Below the pieces are notes generated by a model. It had not been told where the DNA came from. It made no database searches and was given only the letters and a program-made list of their open reading frames with translations. Positions 33,471 to 45,716 of a stretch of 64,000 nucleotides of DNA are shown one piece after another (position 1 is the stretch's first letter; every line of letters starts with the position of its first letter). Both the position numbers and the translations under genes were made by a program. Source of the DNA: Gnetum montanum (taxonomy: Eukaryota; Streptophyta; Gnetopsida; Gnetales; Gnetaceae); NCBI GenBank assembly GCA_015680685.1, contig MNCI01025327.1, forward strand, positions 284,980 to 348,979, read 5' to 3'.

Positions 33471-34999
33471 ATGAATGAGTGGCATGTTTTTCTCAACTGT
33501 CTTATGACTAGTCTTTTGTGTCAAAAAAGAAGAAAAATTAGGGCAAATAATGTGTGGTGTTTTTTGTTGCATCCTGTGGTTATTGGCCACTTTGTTGACT
33601 AAATTTTTCCTTTGCATGAGAAGAGTGTAATGTTGTCCAATACATCATTATGGGTCATTGGATGTAATCAGACTCTAGTTTCAGTTTTTGGATACTATCA
33701 TGCAGCCAGTGTAGTAAGATCTGTGGGATTTTTTTTTTTACAATTTACAGAGACAATAATTACATAATTATTCAATAACTAAGCAACACAATAAAATGCC
33801 AACGTCAAAACTATGTTCTTTCAAATCGAAAACAAGAACTAGAGTCCTAGTGGTTTAAGCACAATTCATCCCACTTTGTCTATGAAACTGGGCCACAATT
33901 GCATTAAACGTTGGACGTGTGCCAAATTACTAAGTCCATTTTTCATTTAGAACAATAATAAAATTTTGTAATCCTTAAAACGAATGTGCACTGGCAAATC
34001 CAGCAGCAGTGAAGGCTAGCTCGTTTGTCAATAAATGAAAAAGTACAAAAAACCCAAATCTACCTAGCTATTAATCCTTAACACAAATGTGTGGTGACAA
34101 TTTTAGCAAGAGTCACAGCAGGAAGGCTCGTTAGTCCATAAATAAAACACTAGAAAACCAAAGTCACCTAGCAAATGACTAACTAGCCCCACCAAACTTG
34201 CATTGCCATCTTCTGTTATAAGAAGCTTGAGAGTTGAAGGACACACACAACTCAGCATTTAGATTTTATATTTTTAAAAAGCCATGCAAATAGTACTGCT
34301 CTATCCCAAAACTTTTTGACAGTTTTGATCAGCCATAACTTCTGATTACGAACCCGCAAGCTAGATATCAATTTCTAACCAAAAGAATGCTAGTAAAACC
34401 AGATGCGTTAAGAGGAAACCCAATGTTCAAAAAAGACAATTTCAAGACAACAAAAGCCTTATACAAATGTTATACCATTCATGCGTTCCTATTTATCATC
34501 CAACAATCATACACTTTAGCAACATGCAAATTAGTTAGGGGCTTAGGGAGAGGTAGGCAACTATATCAAATAAATGTACCACCTCATATAAGTCATTTAT
34601 GATCTTTAACAATATTACCTTTTAAGAATCTCCAATGAAACAGGGGATGGTGTCATGCATTAGTTATACATAGATCATAGACATTGGCATTTAGATCAAT
34701 GATCACAATGCAAAAAGAACCAACTTGCTCTCAAAATACAAGCAAGAAAACACACCTGTAATGGCCTCCTTAGGCGTCTTGAAGCCAAGACTAATGTTCT
34801 TGTGTAAAAGAGCCTTCCTCCCTTTCCAGACGTTTACCTTTGTCAGACATCTTGGAACTACACTCGCACATAAAAATAAAATAAAATACATTACAAAGAA
34901 TTCAAAATGATTCCAAACGATGCATGCAAATATCATGAAGAGAACATCTTTTGGATTGGAATAGCATGTTAATGATATTTAAACTCTTCATTTCATTTT
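33471..34999. repeat. 1.5-kb dispersed duplication, left copy
   Basis: Matches 38583-40131 from ATGAATGAGTGGCATG to TTTAAACTCTTCATTTCATT with scattered substitutions. It lacks a roughly 75-bp stretch present near 40037-40110 in the right copy. The copies are direct repeats 5.1 kb apart. No TG...CA ends or primer site were found, so they are probably not LTRs. It contains an RPS11 exon (34756-34857) and otherwise looks like intron sequence. Confidence 0.8.
34756..34857 (-). pseudogene. RPS11: RPS11 exon, left copy (frameshifted)
   Basis: On the minus strand an AG acceptor (GTGTAG) precedes it and a GT donor (CAG|GTGTGT) follows. The end reads [14 protein letters not shown], the ribosomal protein S11 (uS17) signature [14 protein letters not shown]. 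Indels before it break the basic N-terminal part, which is intact in the right copy. No other RPS11 exon is visible nearby. S11 is a component of the small ribosomal subunit; this copy cannot encode it. Confidence 0.8.
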
Positions 35000-36998
35000 A
35001 CCTATTTTATTGTCTTTAACTATATTGTTATTTTCATCGTGGATATCTTACACCGTTGATGAGCAGCAAGGTATCCCATATGTTGAATCATAAGAATCAC
35101 AAGCGTTCATGGACAATCTAGTCAAATGTCATGGATGAGACTAGTTGTGGCATCTAGATTATTATGCCTTGATTGTAGTTCACTGTCTTCTTACTCAAAC
35201 AAGTAGTAACTTTGTCACGTATGGTTTAGTTCAAAGTGAAGCATATGATTCTTGATGTTGTTTAGGCCTTATGCTACTCCTAATGATAAGGAAACCAATG
35301 ATTTAAACTAATTAACAATGGCAAGGAAAGTCGAAACTAGCCTACGTGTGTGATGAGTATCCATTCCTAACCTTCTATACATGCCTTGAACTTCTTATAA
35401 CTACCATTGGGATTACCTAGTGTACCGTTACTAGGCGTACTACACTCTTCACTGCCAAGACTTTGCTCTCCATAGCTATGACTATGCTCTAGAGTGTAGT
35501 CAGCATTGAAACACCACAAAATTTTGGGTCTTGGCATCTTGACTGCAAATTTGGCTGAGTGTCAAAATGGTGGCACATTGCCTAAATTCTTACAAGTGTT
35601 GAGTGTAGTTAACTTCAACTACCAGTTTTGCAAATCTTTTTTCTAACTGCTGAGTTATTTGAATGTTGTTGTTTCCATCTACACTTGGAAAGATACGCAT
35701 CAATTGAAACATTTATGCTTGCTCTATTTCTTGAATTTTCCTTCTAAATGTAATAACTAAATCTTTTTGAAAAAAATTTATTAATGTTGGATTTACTGCT
35801 TCTTCATGGAAAGCAAGCATGACATGAAAAATGTTTTTTGCCAATCTTGAATAGTTGAAATCAAAAAGAGATTTGATGAAAAAAATGTGGGAAAATTTGG
35901 ATCCGTATTGTAATCAAGGAGAGATTCAATCAAAAAGATGTAGGGAAATTTGTTAACATCATGAAAATTGTAGAAAATAATGACTACCATTAAAACAAAA
36001 TAATTATCTTTTTGAATTGGTAATTTGTTTCATCAACTGGCAAGCTACATGTTCAAGCTACATTGGAGACATTATTATACCTATACCTTTTTGGGTTACA
36101 AGGACTCTATGGGGTGGACTGCCATGAATTAATTGTTAAAATGTAAGGACTTTTACTTGTTCAACTAATTTCAAAACTCACAACTTTAAAATGTACTAAA
36201 TGTGCTTGCCATATACATCATTTAATCCTACTGCAAATCATGAAAGACTTTTAAATATTAAGTAGAAAAATTAGATTTACCTTTTCTATGCCCTGATAAT
36301 TCTATTTGCGTTTGTTATTGACCACAGTCTACATCCATGTACCATTAAGTCAACTATAGCACCTTGCATACTACAAGGAGCAAGATTCTGCGTAAATACA
36401 TACTATGCTACTATACTAATCAAGATGGCTTTTTAGATTCTTAGTTAGCTAACGTGTTATTGTGTTTCTTGATCATCATGGAAGGTTCATGGTATCTTCC
36501 TACATATTTAGTTTGATACATGATTGCAACTTGCTCTTTTAAGCATTTTTGTGTTATAGATTTGCTAAATCTATTTGTAGGACTTTCATACAATCATTAA
36601 CATTGGTAATTATTTGGCAATTGCTTCCCTTCATGGATAATCCTTTTTAGTTAGATTATACCATTTTTTACTTATTCTTAAACTTTTTTAGGTCTATGTT
36701 GTTTAATGATTCTCTTACAAACATTTTGGCACTTTTGTGATTAAGTTGGTTGTATGAAGATGTTGTTGGTTTTGAAGGTACAAAATAAGGCAGTTACCAT
36801 ACACTTTGTGGAATGATGCATGTTACTTGACACAAAACAACCTTAGGGTGCCTTATACAATTATATTATTATTTGTTTGAGAGAAAATTCCAACAACAAT
36901 AGAAATTGACTTTGAAATGACGATTAGAAAACATAAACAAGAACATTGTGTAAACACTATATTATTTAAAATATGAGGTGTTTTTTGTGCTGTCGTGG
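35000..36998. other. Non-coding AT-rich stretch
   Basis: Between the left duplication and the two-exon gene candidate. No ORF above background, no element motif. It starts after the shared TTTAAACTCTTCATTTCATT. Confidence 0.4.
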
Positions 36999-38393
36999 TC
37001 AACTTAAGCTTTCATATTTAAGATCAACAACAAGATATTTTTGATCAAAGTCATCTAGAAATATTTCTATTTTAACAATTTTCTTAGCTATCTGGCCTGC
37101 AGCACCTTGAAGATCAGTCTTTTTTATATTCAAATAAATTGGTTCTTTGCCACTGTTGATGACTTCAACATCTATTTCATCTCTAAAACCAACTACACCT
37201 CCAGGATTGTCTTTCTCTGAAGAAATGCCTGTTTGTTCAACATATAGAACCAAGTTACTAAGCTTACTTTGAGAATCAATTTCACTAAGAATTTTTACCT
37301 TTGCCAACTCACCTTGGGACTTTTCAACTTCAATCAACTCAAAGTCATGATGCATGCTGTTAGAAACAACTGTAGTCGACATTTTTACAATAGAGTTAGT
37401 TGAAGCATCATCTTCCACTCTTTCATTGTCAGATTCATTACTGTCATCACTAATCAATATAATCTCTGGAACATTTGCAACATTTGTACTCTCCTTATAA
37501 TCTACCCGTAGATTATCTGACTGGAAAAGAACCTTTTTGCAAGAAAATTTCTCTGAAGGTGTACTTGGATTTAAGGGTGGAGTTTTTGTATTGTTGTTCT
37601 GCAACTTAAAATAAATTTCATGCGTTTGTTTACAGATTTGTTTTGATCTTAAAAGACCACTAAGCACATCTTCAGTAACACTACCATAATCTGCTGCACC
37701 AATTTGCCCATGGCTCTTTTGTCTTGCATCTACAATTGGGCATTTAAGATATCAGTTAGCAATGCAATATTATATCAATCATTTACAAAACAAAAATCCC
37801 AAACACAACAAAACTATATAACATCACTCATAGAGGGTCATGCAAAAATACAATGTTCAAAACCTTGGCAAAATCTTTCGGGAGTAAACTGTAATATGAA
37901 GAAGGGTCACCTAAAATTGCTAGATAGATATCTTCTTTGACTAACCATATAAAACCATAGGCAAAAATTACAAATCAAGATATGCTAGCAAATGGATAAA
38001 CAAACAGCTAATCAAAAGAAAAACCAAGGATAAAATTAGGTTTCTTTTTTAATTTGATGGAAGAAAAAGTTGTAGAGGCAAGCCACATAATTGGAGGTGT
38101 ATGAAAACTTGGTATAACAAGTGTATGAAAGACCAACTACACTTAAGAATTCTTCACTCAAACCACCAACATGGATTACCAAAGATGCAACATAAGAGTT
38201 CCTTTTAACAAATAAAAAGATAATTATGAATTGTAATGAAGAAAGATCAACAAAATACTTTTAAGATGCCTATTAAATACATACTTTCAGATAAATAAGA
38301 TATAGTGGATTTCATGTCTCTAGTGAATCTTTTATTGGAATAATCTGCAAGTGTCTTTGACACATCCATAGCCCACTTCCTTTTTATTCCCAT
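36999..38393 (-). CDS. Two-exon gene candidate, unrecognised 279-residue protein
   Basis: Exon 1 (38393-38285, ATG at 38393; the splice-like acceptor at 38399 means upstream exons are possible) and exon 2 (37729-36999, TGA at 36999) join in phase: donor AAA|GTATGT, acceptor TTGTAG|ATG, giving YLSE-N-ARQKS. Together they form 279 codons with no stop. The start is basic (MGIKRKWAMDV) and helical; the middle is Ser/Asn/Asp-rich. EIILISDDSNESD resembles a SUMO-interacting motif followed by acidic residues. The C-terminus is hydrophobic/charged (IAKKIVKIEIFLDDFDQKY). Not recognised as transposon-encoded. It lies between the two RPS11-bearing duplications. Could be a live gene, the 3' part of a larger gene, or a captured fragment. 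The 279 length assumes translation starts at 38393. Confidence 0.5.
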
Positions 38394-38582
38394 GACTCCT
38401 GCATAGAGAGTGCCTTATAAGTAAAATCACCATTGTTGCAAACTAAATGTAATTTTATGCGATATGATTATTTCAAACTCAAAAAATAACTTAAGTTATG
38501 GAAAGCAAAAATAGAGTGGCTGTAAGTATGCACTTTATGTTGATTACAATACACATAACTTAACAATATTTAAAGTGCCATA

Positions 38583-40131
38583 ATGAATGAGTGGCATGTT
38601 TTTCTCAACTGTCTTATGACTAGTCTTTTGTGTCAAAAAAAAAATATTAGAGCAAATAATGTGTGGTATTTTTTGTTACATCCTGTGGTTATTGGCCACT
38701 TTGTTGATTGAATTTTTCCCTTGCATGAGAAGATTATAATGTTGTCTAATACATCATTTTGGGTCATTGGATGTAATCAGACTCTAGTTTCAGTTTTTGG
38801 ATACTGTCATGCAACCAGTGTAGTAAGATCTATGGGATTATTTTTTTACAATTTACAGAGACAATAATTACATAATTATTCAATAACTAAGCAACACAAT
38901 AAAATGCCAACGTCAAAAGTATGTTCTTTCAAATCAAAATCAAGAACTAGAGTCCTAGTGTTTTAAGCACAATTCATCCCACTTTGTCTATGAAACTAGG
39001 CCACAATTGCATTAAATGTTGGACATGTGCCAAATTACTAAGTCCATTTTTCATTTAGAACAATAATAAAATTTTGTAATCCTTAAAACAAATTTTTCAT
39101 TACTAAGGCTAGCTCGTTTGTCAATAAATGAAAAAGTACAAAAAACCCAAATCTACCTAGCTATTAATCCTTAACACAAATGTGTGGTGACAATTTTAGC
39201 AAGAGTCATAGCAGGAAGGCTCGTTAGTCCATAAATAAAACACTCGAAAACCAAAGTCACCTAGCAAATGACTAACTAGCCCCACCAAACTTGCATTGCC
39301 ATATTCTGTTATAAGAAGCTTGAGAGTTAAAGGACACACACAACTCAGCATTCAGATTTTATATTTTTAAAAAGCCATGCAAATAGTACTGCTCTATCCC
39401 AAAACGTTTTGACAGTTTTGATCAGCCATAACTTCTGATGGATATCAATTTCTAACCAAAAGAATGCTGGTAAAACCAGATGCATTAAGAGGAAACCCAA
39501 CATTCAGAAAAGACAATTTCAAGACAACAAAAGCCTTATACAAATGCTATACCATTCGTGCGTTCCTATTTATCATTCAACAATCATACACTTTAGCAAC
39601 ATGCAAATTAGTTAGCGGCTTAGGGAGAGGCAGGCAATTGTATCAAATAAATGTACCGCCTCATATAAGTCGTTTATGATCATTAACAATATTACCTTTT
39701 AAGAATCTCCAATGAAACAGGGGACGGTGTCATGTATTAGTTATACATAGATCATAGACATTGGCATTCAGATCAATGATCCACAATGCGAAAAGAACCA
39801 ACTTGCTCTCAAAATACAAGCAAGAAAACACACCTATGATGGCCTCCTTAGGTGTCTTGAAGCCAAGACCAATGTTCTTGTAAAAGCACCTTCCTCCCTT
39901 TCCCAGACGTTTGCCTTTGCCAGGAACTACACTCGCAAATAAAATAAAATAAAATACATTCCAAAGAATTCAAAATGATTCCAAACGATGCATGCAAATA
40001 TCATGAAGAGGACCTCTTTCGGATTGGGATAGCTTCCAAGCCTACAACCAATAATTTTTAATATTTATAATAAAAATTCATGCTTTCTTTGATGCAGTTT
40101 GTTAATGATATTTAAACTCTTCATTTCATTG
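38583..40131. repeat. 1.5-kb dispersed duplication, right copy
   Basis: Partner of 33471-34999. The word AACAATATTTAAA occurs just before it (about 38562) and just after it (about 40198), which may mark the edges of the duplicated segment. A 75-bp insert relative to the left copy lies near its right end. It carries the better-preserved RPS11 exon. Confidence 0.8.
39834..39926 (-). pseudogene. RPS11: RPS11 exon, right copy (frame intact)
   Basis: On the minus strand, acceptor GCGAGTGTAG at 39927 and donor ATAG|GTGTGT at 39833 frame an open exon: [10 protein letters not shown], then [14 protein letters not shown]. This corresponds to residues about 22-50 of plant S11 (GKGKRPGKGG...[14 protein letters not shown]). 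The neighbouring exons, N-terminal LKQPKVFLSS and the following TYIDKKCPFTG, are not found within several kb on either side. It is therefore an isolated exon of a fragmented or very intron-rich locus. Called pseudogene because the rest is missing from the window. Confidence 0.8.
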
Positions 40132-42016
40132 ATTATGAAATGCAACTAAAATGGTAAGCAGAAGAGCAAGATTGCATGGCAGCATCATCATAACTCAACA
40201 ATATTTAAAACAGCAATGAATTAGCAACTGCCACTATAAACAGCAAAAAAAAATGCAACCCAAAGAAAGAGCAAGAATGCATAAAATGAGCCAATTATAG
40301 ACATGTTATGATCTTGAGAAAAGCGAGCTGCATTTTCTCTTATGAGCCACATTCCATGACTCTAAAATTATGGTGGTTGTGTTTGTAGGTAGAATATGCA
40401 CCTTCTTTCTAGAAAACCTTATTTTTAAAATAAACCAGGGCATTGTGTAGGGAACAAGTTTGATCACTTGGATCAGAAGGCAGAAAATGCACATTCCAAG
40501 TTACCATGTGTGGTTAGAATCCTCTTACATTTAAGAATAAAAATGACATGTTCTCAAATCTCACTTCGCAATCTGCCTGGCCTCTCTAATAGTTAAAAAG
40601 GTTGTGTCTATCATATCAAGACCACAATGACAATCTAGCAATATTATTCATGAAAACAGGAAGAAACTAAAAATATCAATGAGGAGGAGATGTCGACCAA
40701 TGATTCCTCTTACATTTTCAAGATTCGACATGCTATCTATTTCATCCTCAAAACATTTTTCAAATTAAAAGAAAGAAAATCTTTTAGGTTTCAAGCTCCT
40801 TGTCACAATCATACAAGTTATAATAATTATGGCTCAAGTTGGATCATAAATTCCTGCTACGTCATATTATAGTGATCTCTTTTGCACTATTTAGGTATCA
40901 ACCTATTGTTTATATCAGTTCTTCCCTACTCTCTACATGCATAATTTATACATAAAATATAATAGAAGATGCATTTTATTTTAAGTTTTCACATTTGTTG
41001 TAAGTGCTTCTTCCCATTTTGGTCCATCATTGCCCACCATTACATTTCTGTTACTTGCACTTTTTTACCCAGATTTTCAAACAAATATATGTCATTATAA
41101 TACCAACTTTTTGCACAAGAAAAACCAAGCCTAGTTTGTGCTTATTGTCAAAACTATGTGAATGTGTGTATTTTTACTATTTCAAAACAGTCAAATGCAA
41201 CTGAATTAAGTATATAAAAGGCCAGATATCAAGAGCCACTTTGAGGCATTGGTCTAGCAATTGGGAGAGAGCCATCCTGATCATAATAAGTTAGCCAAGA
41301 CTTAAGAAAAAGGCATGAAATTACTTAATCCTTTGTTTTATACACAAACATGCAGTAAAAAATCCCACTTGAAGCAAGGACTAACAAAGATGTGTGAGGG
41401 GGTGATAGCACCATTTGCATGCTTTTGACCTTGAAAAATTGAAGTCATCTTTGGCTCAACTAGCTGAGCTTAAACCCAAAATAGATGCTTATAGTGCCTA
41501 AGGCTAAATAGTTTGCCAAATAAGCTTTTTCTTAAGTGAACACCAAATACCTTTGGACACATTATACACAAACCTTTCATTTTGCATTATTGAAACTACA
41601 TGTATTTAATTACATCATTGAATCTTGTATGGGATCCCTATTGGACTACACCACCACCATCATCATCATCCTAGCCTTGCCCCAACAAAATGGGGTTGCC
41701 TCTGCAAAGGTGCCTCTAGTGTGATTCCAACTAGCAACCTCTTGTTTGCATAATACTTATTTAACAATGTGCTAATCATTTATTGGACCACACCAATTTC
41801 AAAGACTCCTTTTTACAGAATCCTGTCCTAACTCTGTGTTACCCATTGGAATCAAACTTGTGACATGGGGTTTCCATGTCAATCTTTGTTTTTACACTTG
41901 GCATACGAATTATTTTTTAATGGGCTTCACTGAGAAAAACTACAAGTGCTTCTATGGTGGAACAATAATTACACATAATAACACTAGAATAAGTCACTAT
42001 ACATAGACTACTATTT
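40132..42016. other. Non-coding; one dispersed-repeat fragment
   Basis: No gene is supported. At about 41640-41720 CACCACCATCATCATCATCC, CCTTGCCCCAACAAAATGGGGT and related words resemble a widespread plant dispersed repeat (AAGCCTTATCCCAA...TGGGGTCGGC type); this is from memory and tentative. The rest is AT-rich. Confidence 0.4.
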
Positions 42017-42578
42017 TGAGAGAGGTAGCAGGGTTGGTGGTGGCCTGCTACCTCCCCCACGGTTTAGGGGTCGTGTGGGCACAAGGGGTCCTCCGCTCGT
42101 TGTGTCTTCAGAACCATACTGGCATGGCAGTTCCATGCATTAGTAAGAGGAGGCTACGACCTACCTCATTACCCCACTCGGTAGGACCTTGCCTAGGAGG
42201 GTTGCATAGTTCAACTCTGCATTAGGGTGTTTTTACCGGGTGTGTCATGGGATGTGCTATGGGATGTTGTGTGCGCTCCTTGGAGTGCGACACTAACTAC
42301 CAACACACAGTGATGAATCTAGAGGTTTTAGCTAGTAGTCCCCGTGGTGTCCACATGAGTGGAGAAAGGGAGTGCTATCTAGCTTGTTAGCATATCGCGA
42401 ATATTGTTTATGAATCACCACTCAAGAGACATGCTAACACTAACACATTGTTTGTTGGCATGTGTTTTAGGATTGTTGATTACTGAGGCGTATTCCTCTT
42501 AAGTTTTGTCCTGATTCAGAATTTGCTTGGGAAACTCTTGGGGTGTCGAACAACGTTCTCAGGGACAACGTTGTTATA
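42017..42578 (+). repeat. E 5' LTR
   Basis: Starts TGAGAGAGGTAGCAG, matches 48252-48813 end to end. It ends AACGTTGTTATA where the 3' copy ends AACGTTGTTACA, so the final CA has mutated here. Confidence 0.88.
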
Positions 42579-42580
42579 GA

Positions 42581-42595
42581 TGGTATCGAAGCCTC
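42581..42595 (+). other. E primer-binding site (initiator tRNA-Met type)
   Basis: TGGTATCGAAGCC, two bases after the LTR, resembles the TGGTATCAGAGCC primer site complementary to plant initiator tRNA-Met. Confidence 0.75.
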
Positions 42596-42751
42596 ACAGT
42601 TTCAGTTATTGGTAAAAATTTCTCGCTAAGTAGGTGCAAGCGTTTGTGGTTTGTGAGGTTTCCATTTTCAACTTCTGCTAGCCACTCTCCCTTTGAGGAT
42701 GGCCTTGCGTTAAAGCTCTCTCTTTGGCAAACATGGAGCCTAGAGGACTGA

Positions 42752-44182
42752 GTGACATGGTTGATGTTCAAGCAACTCCAGAAAATTGAGGTTGAGATAG
42801 AACTTGGTCAAGATGAGACTAAGTTTCAAACGTTATGGGATCATGTCAAGGCAATTGCTGAGGCCTTAGCCTATCCTAGTCCAGAAAACGTGGATGCGAT
42901 CCATCACATTCTTAAAGATGTTGAATTGCCACAAGAAAAGATGGATCTTCACTCCAAGGACAAGGTGAAATTGGCAGAGGATAAGGTTTTGATATTGGAA
43001 GGTCATCTAGATCGCATGATCAACCTCTACAAGGATCTATTCGGATCCTTGGAAGAGGCACAAACAAAAGCATCCTTGGTTGAGGACCCAGTTGGTTGGG
43101 TGAAATTTCTGGAGGATGCCTTGGTGGGGGTAAATTAGGAACTATCTAATTTGAAAATTGAAAACACCATCCTAAAATCCTCCTTAGTAGGACACTTGGC
43201 AGATGAGCCAATAGTGATAGCCCGTATCAAAGCTAGAGAATCGAGTTCTTATGATGCTGAGAGAAATGATGCTAAAATATATGCCTTCCTCCATGATGTA
43301 GAGATGTACCTAAATACCAAGGGTGTTCCTGCAACCCAAAAGGTCTCCACAGCATCACAATTTCTCATAGAAAGTGCTAAGCTATGGTGGCTTAGTCTCC
43401 TTCGTGCCCAAGAAAAGGGCACCACGATAGAAAAGATCGAGATATGGGACAGCTTTAAGGCTACATTGATCAAACAATTCCATCCTGGGAACTCTGAATG
43501 GGTTGCTAGAACCAAGTTAGAGATCCTAAAACATTCAGGAAAGCTTGAAGATTATATTAATAGCTTCCAAGAACTCATGTTGCTGATTCCTGATATGGGA
43601 GATCGGGATCGTTTCTTCAAGTTCGTAAATGGGTTACAATCGTGGGCGTAGATGGAATTGCATCAAAGAGGTATTGACTCCCTCACGAAGGCTATTGTGG
43701 CTACTGGCACTTTTCTGGATTTCAAGGCAATGAAGCTAGATAAGGATAAGCCTGGGAAGGGTAAGCATGTCATGCCCTCCCACTCTCAGAGAACAGATAT
43801 AGGATCCATCAAAGGTGGAAATACCTTCAAATCAGTTTAGCAAGGTAGTCACCCAATGGGTGGTCCTCTAAGGAACCAAGGCTCTCAACAAAAACGTAAG
43901 GATACAAGGAGCAAGTGGCAACCTGGGGCCAAGAAGAAGTAGTTTATGAGAGGTGCTTTTAAGGGGCCAATTCAGTGTTTCTTGCGTCGTGGAAATCATT
44001 TGGCAAGAAATTGTTCCCTAAGTTTAGGAAGGACTAAGAATAGGCAAGGGCCAGCTCCAAGGAAACAACTGATGGCACTCGATTATTACCCTGAGCCATT
44101 CCTTCATATTACTAATGGAAGCACATCAGGGGAACAGCAGAGGCTAGCGGTGATGATGGAGTTATCAGACATGGTTACATAG
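42752..44182 (+). pseudogene. gag: E gag
   Basis: One frame with in-frame stops at 43136, about 43649, about 43838 and 43940. Residues 1-125 form a long Glu/Lys/Leu-rich segment with coiled-coil character (KLAEDKVLILEGHLDRMINL). The gag domain follows from 43200: AKIYAFLHDVEMYL, AKLWWLSLLRAQE, IEIWDSFKATLIKQFHPGN and LEILKHSGKLEDYINSFQEL. After a basic linker the zinc knuckle is CFLRRGNHLARNC near 43980, missing its second Cys (expected C-x2-C-x4-H-x4-C). Gag would form the particle and bind RNA. Confidence 0.85.
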
Positions 44183-44239
44183 AGGTCAAGAGCTGGAAAC
44201 TTCCAAAATCCTAATCCTGATACTTTACATCAGGTTCAA

Positions 44240-44485
44240 TTGGCCCCACTCACTGTGAGCTTAAGTCAGCTACGTGACCTCATTGATAATGGGGCCAATC
44301 ACAATTACATGGTTCTAGCCATGGTGAAAGACTTGCAACTAAAGATGGAACCTGTCCAAGCTTCTTGCAAGTTGGCCAAGTTCAGGCCCCTTCGGTGCAT
44401 CGGGGTATGTCGTAGTGTCCCCGTTCAAGTGGGCTCATGGGAAGGAGTTCTAGATTTTTCAATTCTAGATATGGACTCCTTTTAG
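44240..44485 (+). pseudogene. E protease
   Basis: Same frame as gag. The active-site loop reads LIDNGANHNYM, where DSGATHNFI is usual: the catalytic Asp remains, and Ser is replaced by Asn. It continues through VQVGSWEGVLDFSILDMDSF to a stop near 44483 in place of the expected ILG-type ending. A non-coding-looking, shifted stretch (44486-44900) separates it from RT. Confidence 0.7.
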
Positions 44486-44900
44486 GTCATTTTGAGGCAA
44501 GAATTTTTACACAAGGCCTAAGTTTTCATAGCTCGACATTTGGCTAATTTTTATTTCACATGAAAACTCTCCATGACTTGTTCAAACTCATGGAGCATAG
44601 ATGAAAAAGGATGAGGGCTCTAGCCCCCAGATTGTGTCACCAATGATGATGAAACGCTTGGCCAAGGACCCTACCAGAAAATTTCTGCTAGCTATGTAAA
44701 CGAGTGATCCTTCTGAGGCTTGTAGATCCCAAACTAATGTTGATCCATGCATAGCATAGGTGCTAAATAACTTTAAAGATGTGATGCCACCTGAATTACC
44801 TGGTAGTTTGCCACCTCGAAGAGCTGTGGATCACAAAATCAAATTGCAGCCTAGCATTGATCCTCCTATCCAAAGGCCATACTGCGTAACATGACCAAAA

Positions 44901-45716
44901 TTGGGGGAATTGAAAAAGCAGCTTGAAGGTTTAATGTCCAAGGGATACATTTGTCCCTCAAAATCCCCTTATGGGGCACCGGTGCTGTTTGTCAGCAAGG
45001 AGGGCAGAATGCTACGACTCTATTGCGATTCTAAACTATTGACTAAACACATGATCAAGAACAAGTACCTAGTATCGCTCACTTCTGACTTGTTCGATCA
45101 ATTAGCAAGGGCTCGATATTTCACCCAGCTAGACCTCAGACAAGGGTACTACCAAGTTCACATTGTAGAAGGGGACAAATTAAAAATTTCATGTGTAACG
45201 CAGTATGGGTTGTATGAATGGACCATAATGCCCTTTGGGCTTTGCAATGCACCGGCTACATTTTGTACCTTCATGAACGAGATATTTTGACCCTTCCTAG
45301 ATAAATTTGTGGTCATCTATCTTAATGACATCTTGATATATAGCTAGACAATGGAGGAACATGTCCTCCACCTGCAGATGGTCCTTGAGAAACTACGAGA
45401 AAATAGGCTATACATTAAGAAAGAAAAATATGAATTCTGCTGCTCGAAGCTAAAATTTTTGGGACATCTCATGGGGTATGGGTAGGTAAAGAGAAATTTG
45501 AAGAAGGTAGAGGTTGTGCACCAATGGACTGCTCCACTAATGTGCATGAGGTCAGATAGTTCATGGGGTTAGCTAGTTTCTATCGAAAATTCATCAAAAA
45601 TTTCTCAGGAATTGCTACTCCTCTGACCAATTTGCAAAAGAAAGAAGTTGCATGACAGTGGGACTCAAATTGTCAGAAAGCCTTTGAGAGGATCAAAGAG
45701 GCTTTAACCTCCCATC
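44901..45716 (+). pseudogene. E reverse transcriptase
   Basis: The open frame 44901-45287 reads [53 protein letters not shown] and [26 protein letters not shown] at 45288 (CGA expected, FRPFLD) precedes VVIYLNDILIYS, in which YxDD has become LND, losing one catalytic Asp. It continues to about 45530, then a one-base shift brings it into the RNase H frame (VRQFMGLASFYRKFI). Even with the stops ignored, the catalytic change would block activity. Confidence 0.88.

Noticed and set aside
34387-34602. 71-residue plus-strand ORF (MLVKPDALRG...) repeated at 39464-39679
   Set aside because: It is conserved only because the whole 1.5-kb segment is duplicated; it has no family features and lies opposite RPS11 intron sequence.
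33471-40131. Interpretation of the 1.5-kb duplication as an LTR pair
   Set aside because: No TG...CA ends, no primer site after the left copy, no polypurine tract before the right copy, and an RPS11 exon inside.
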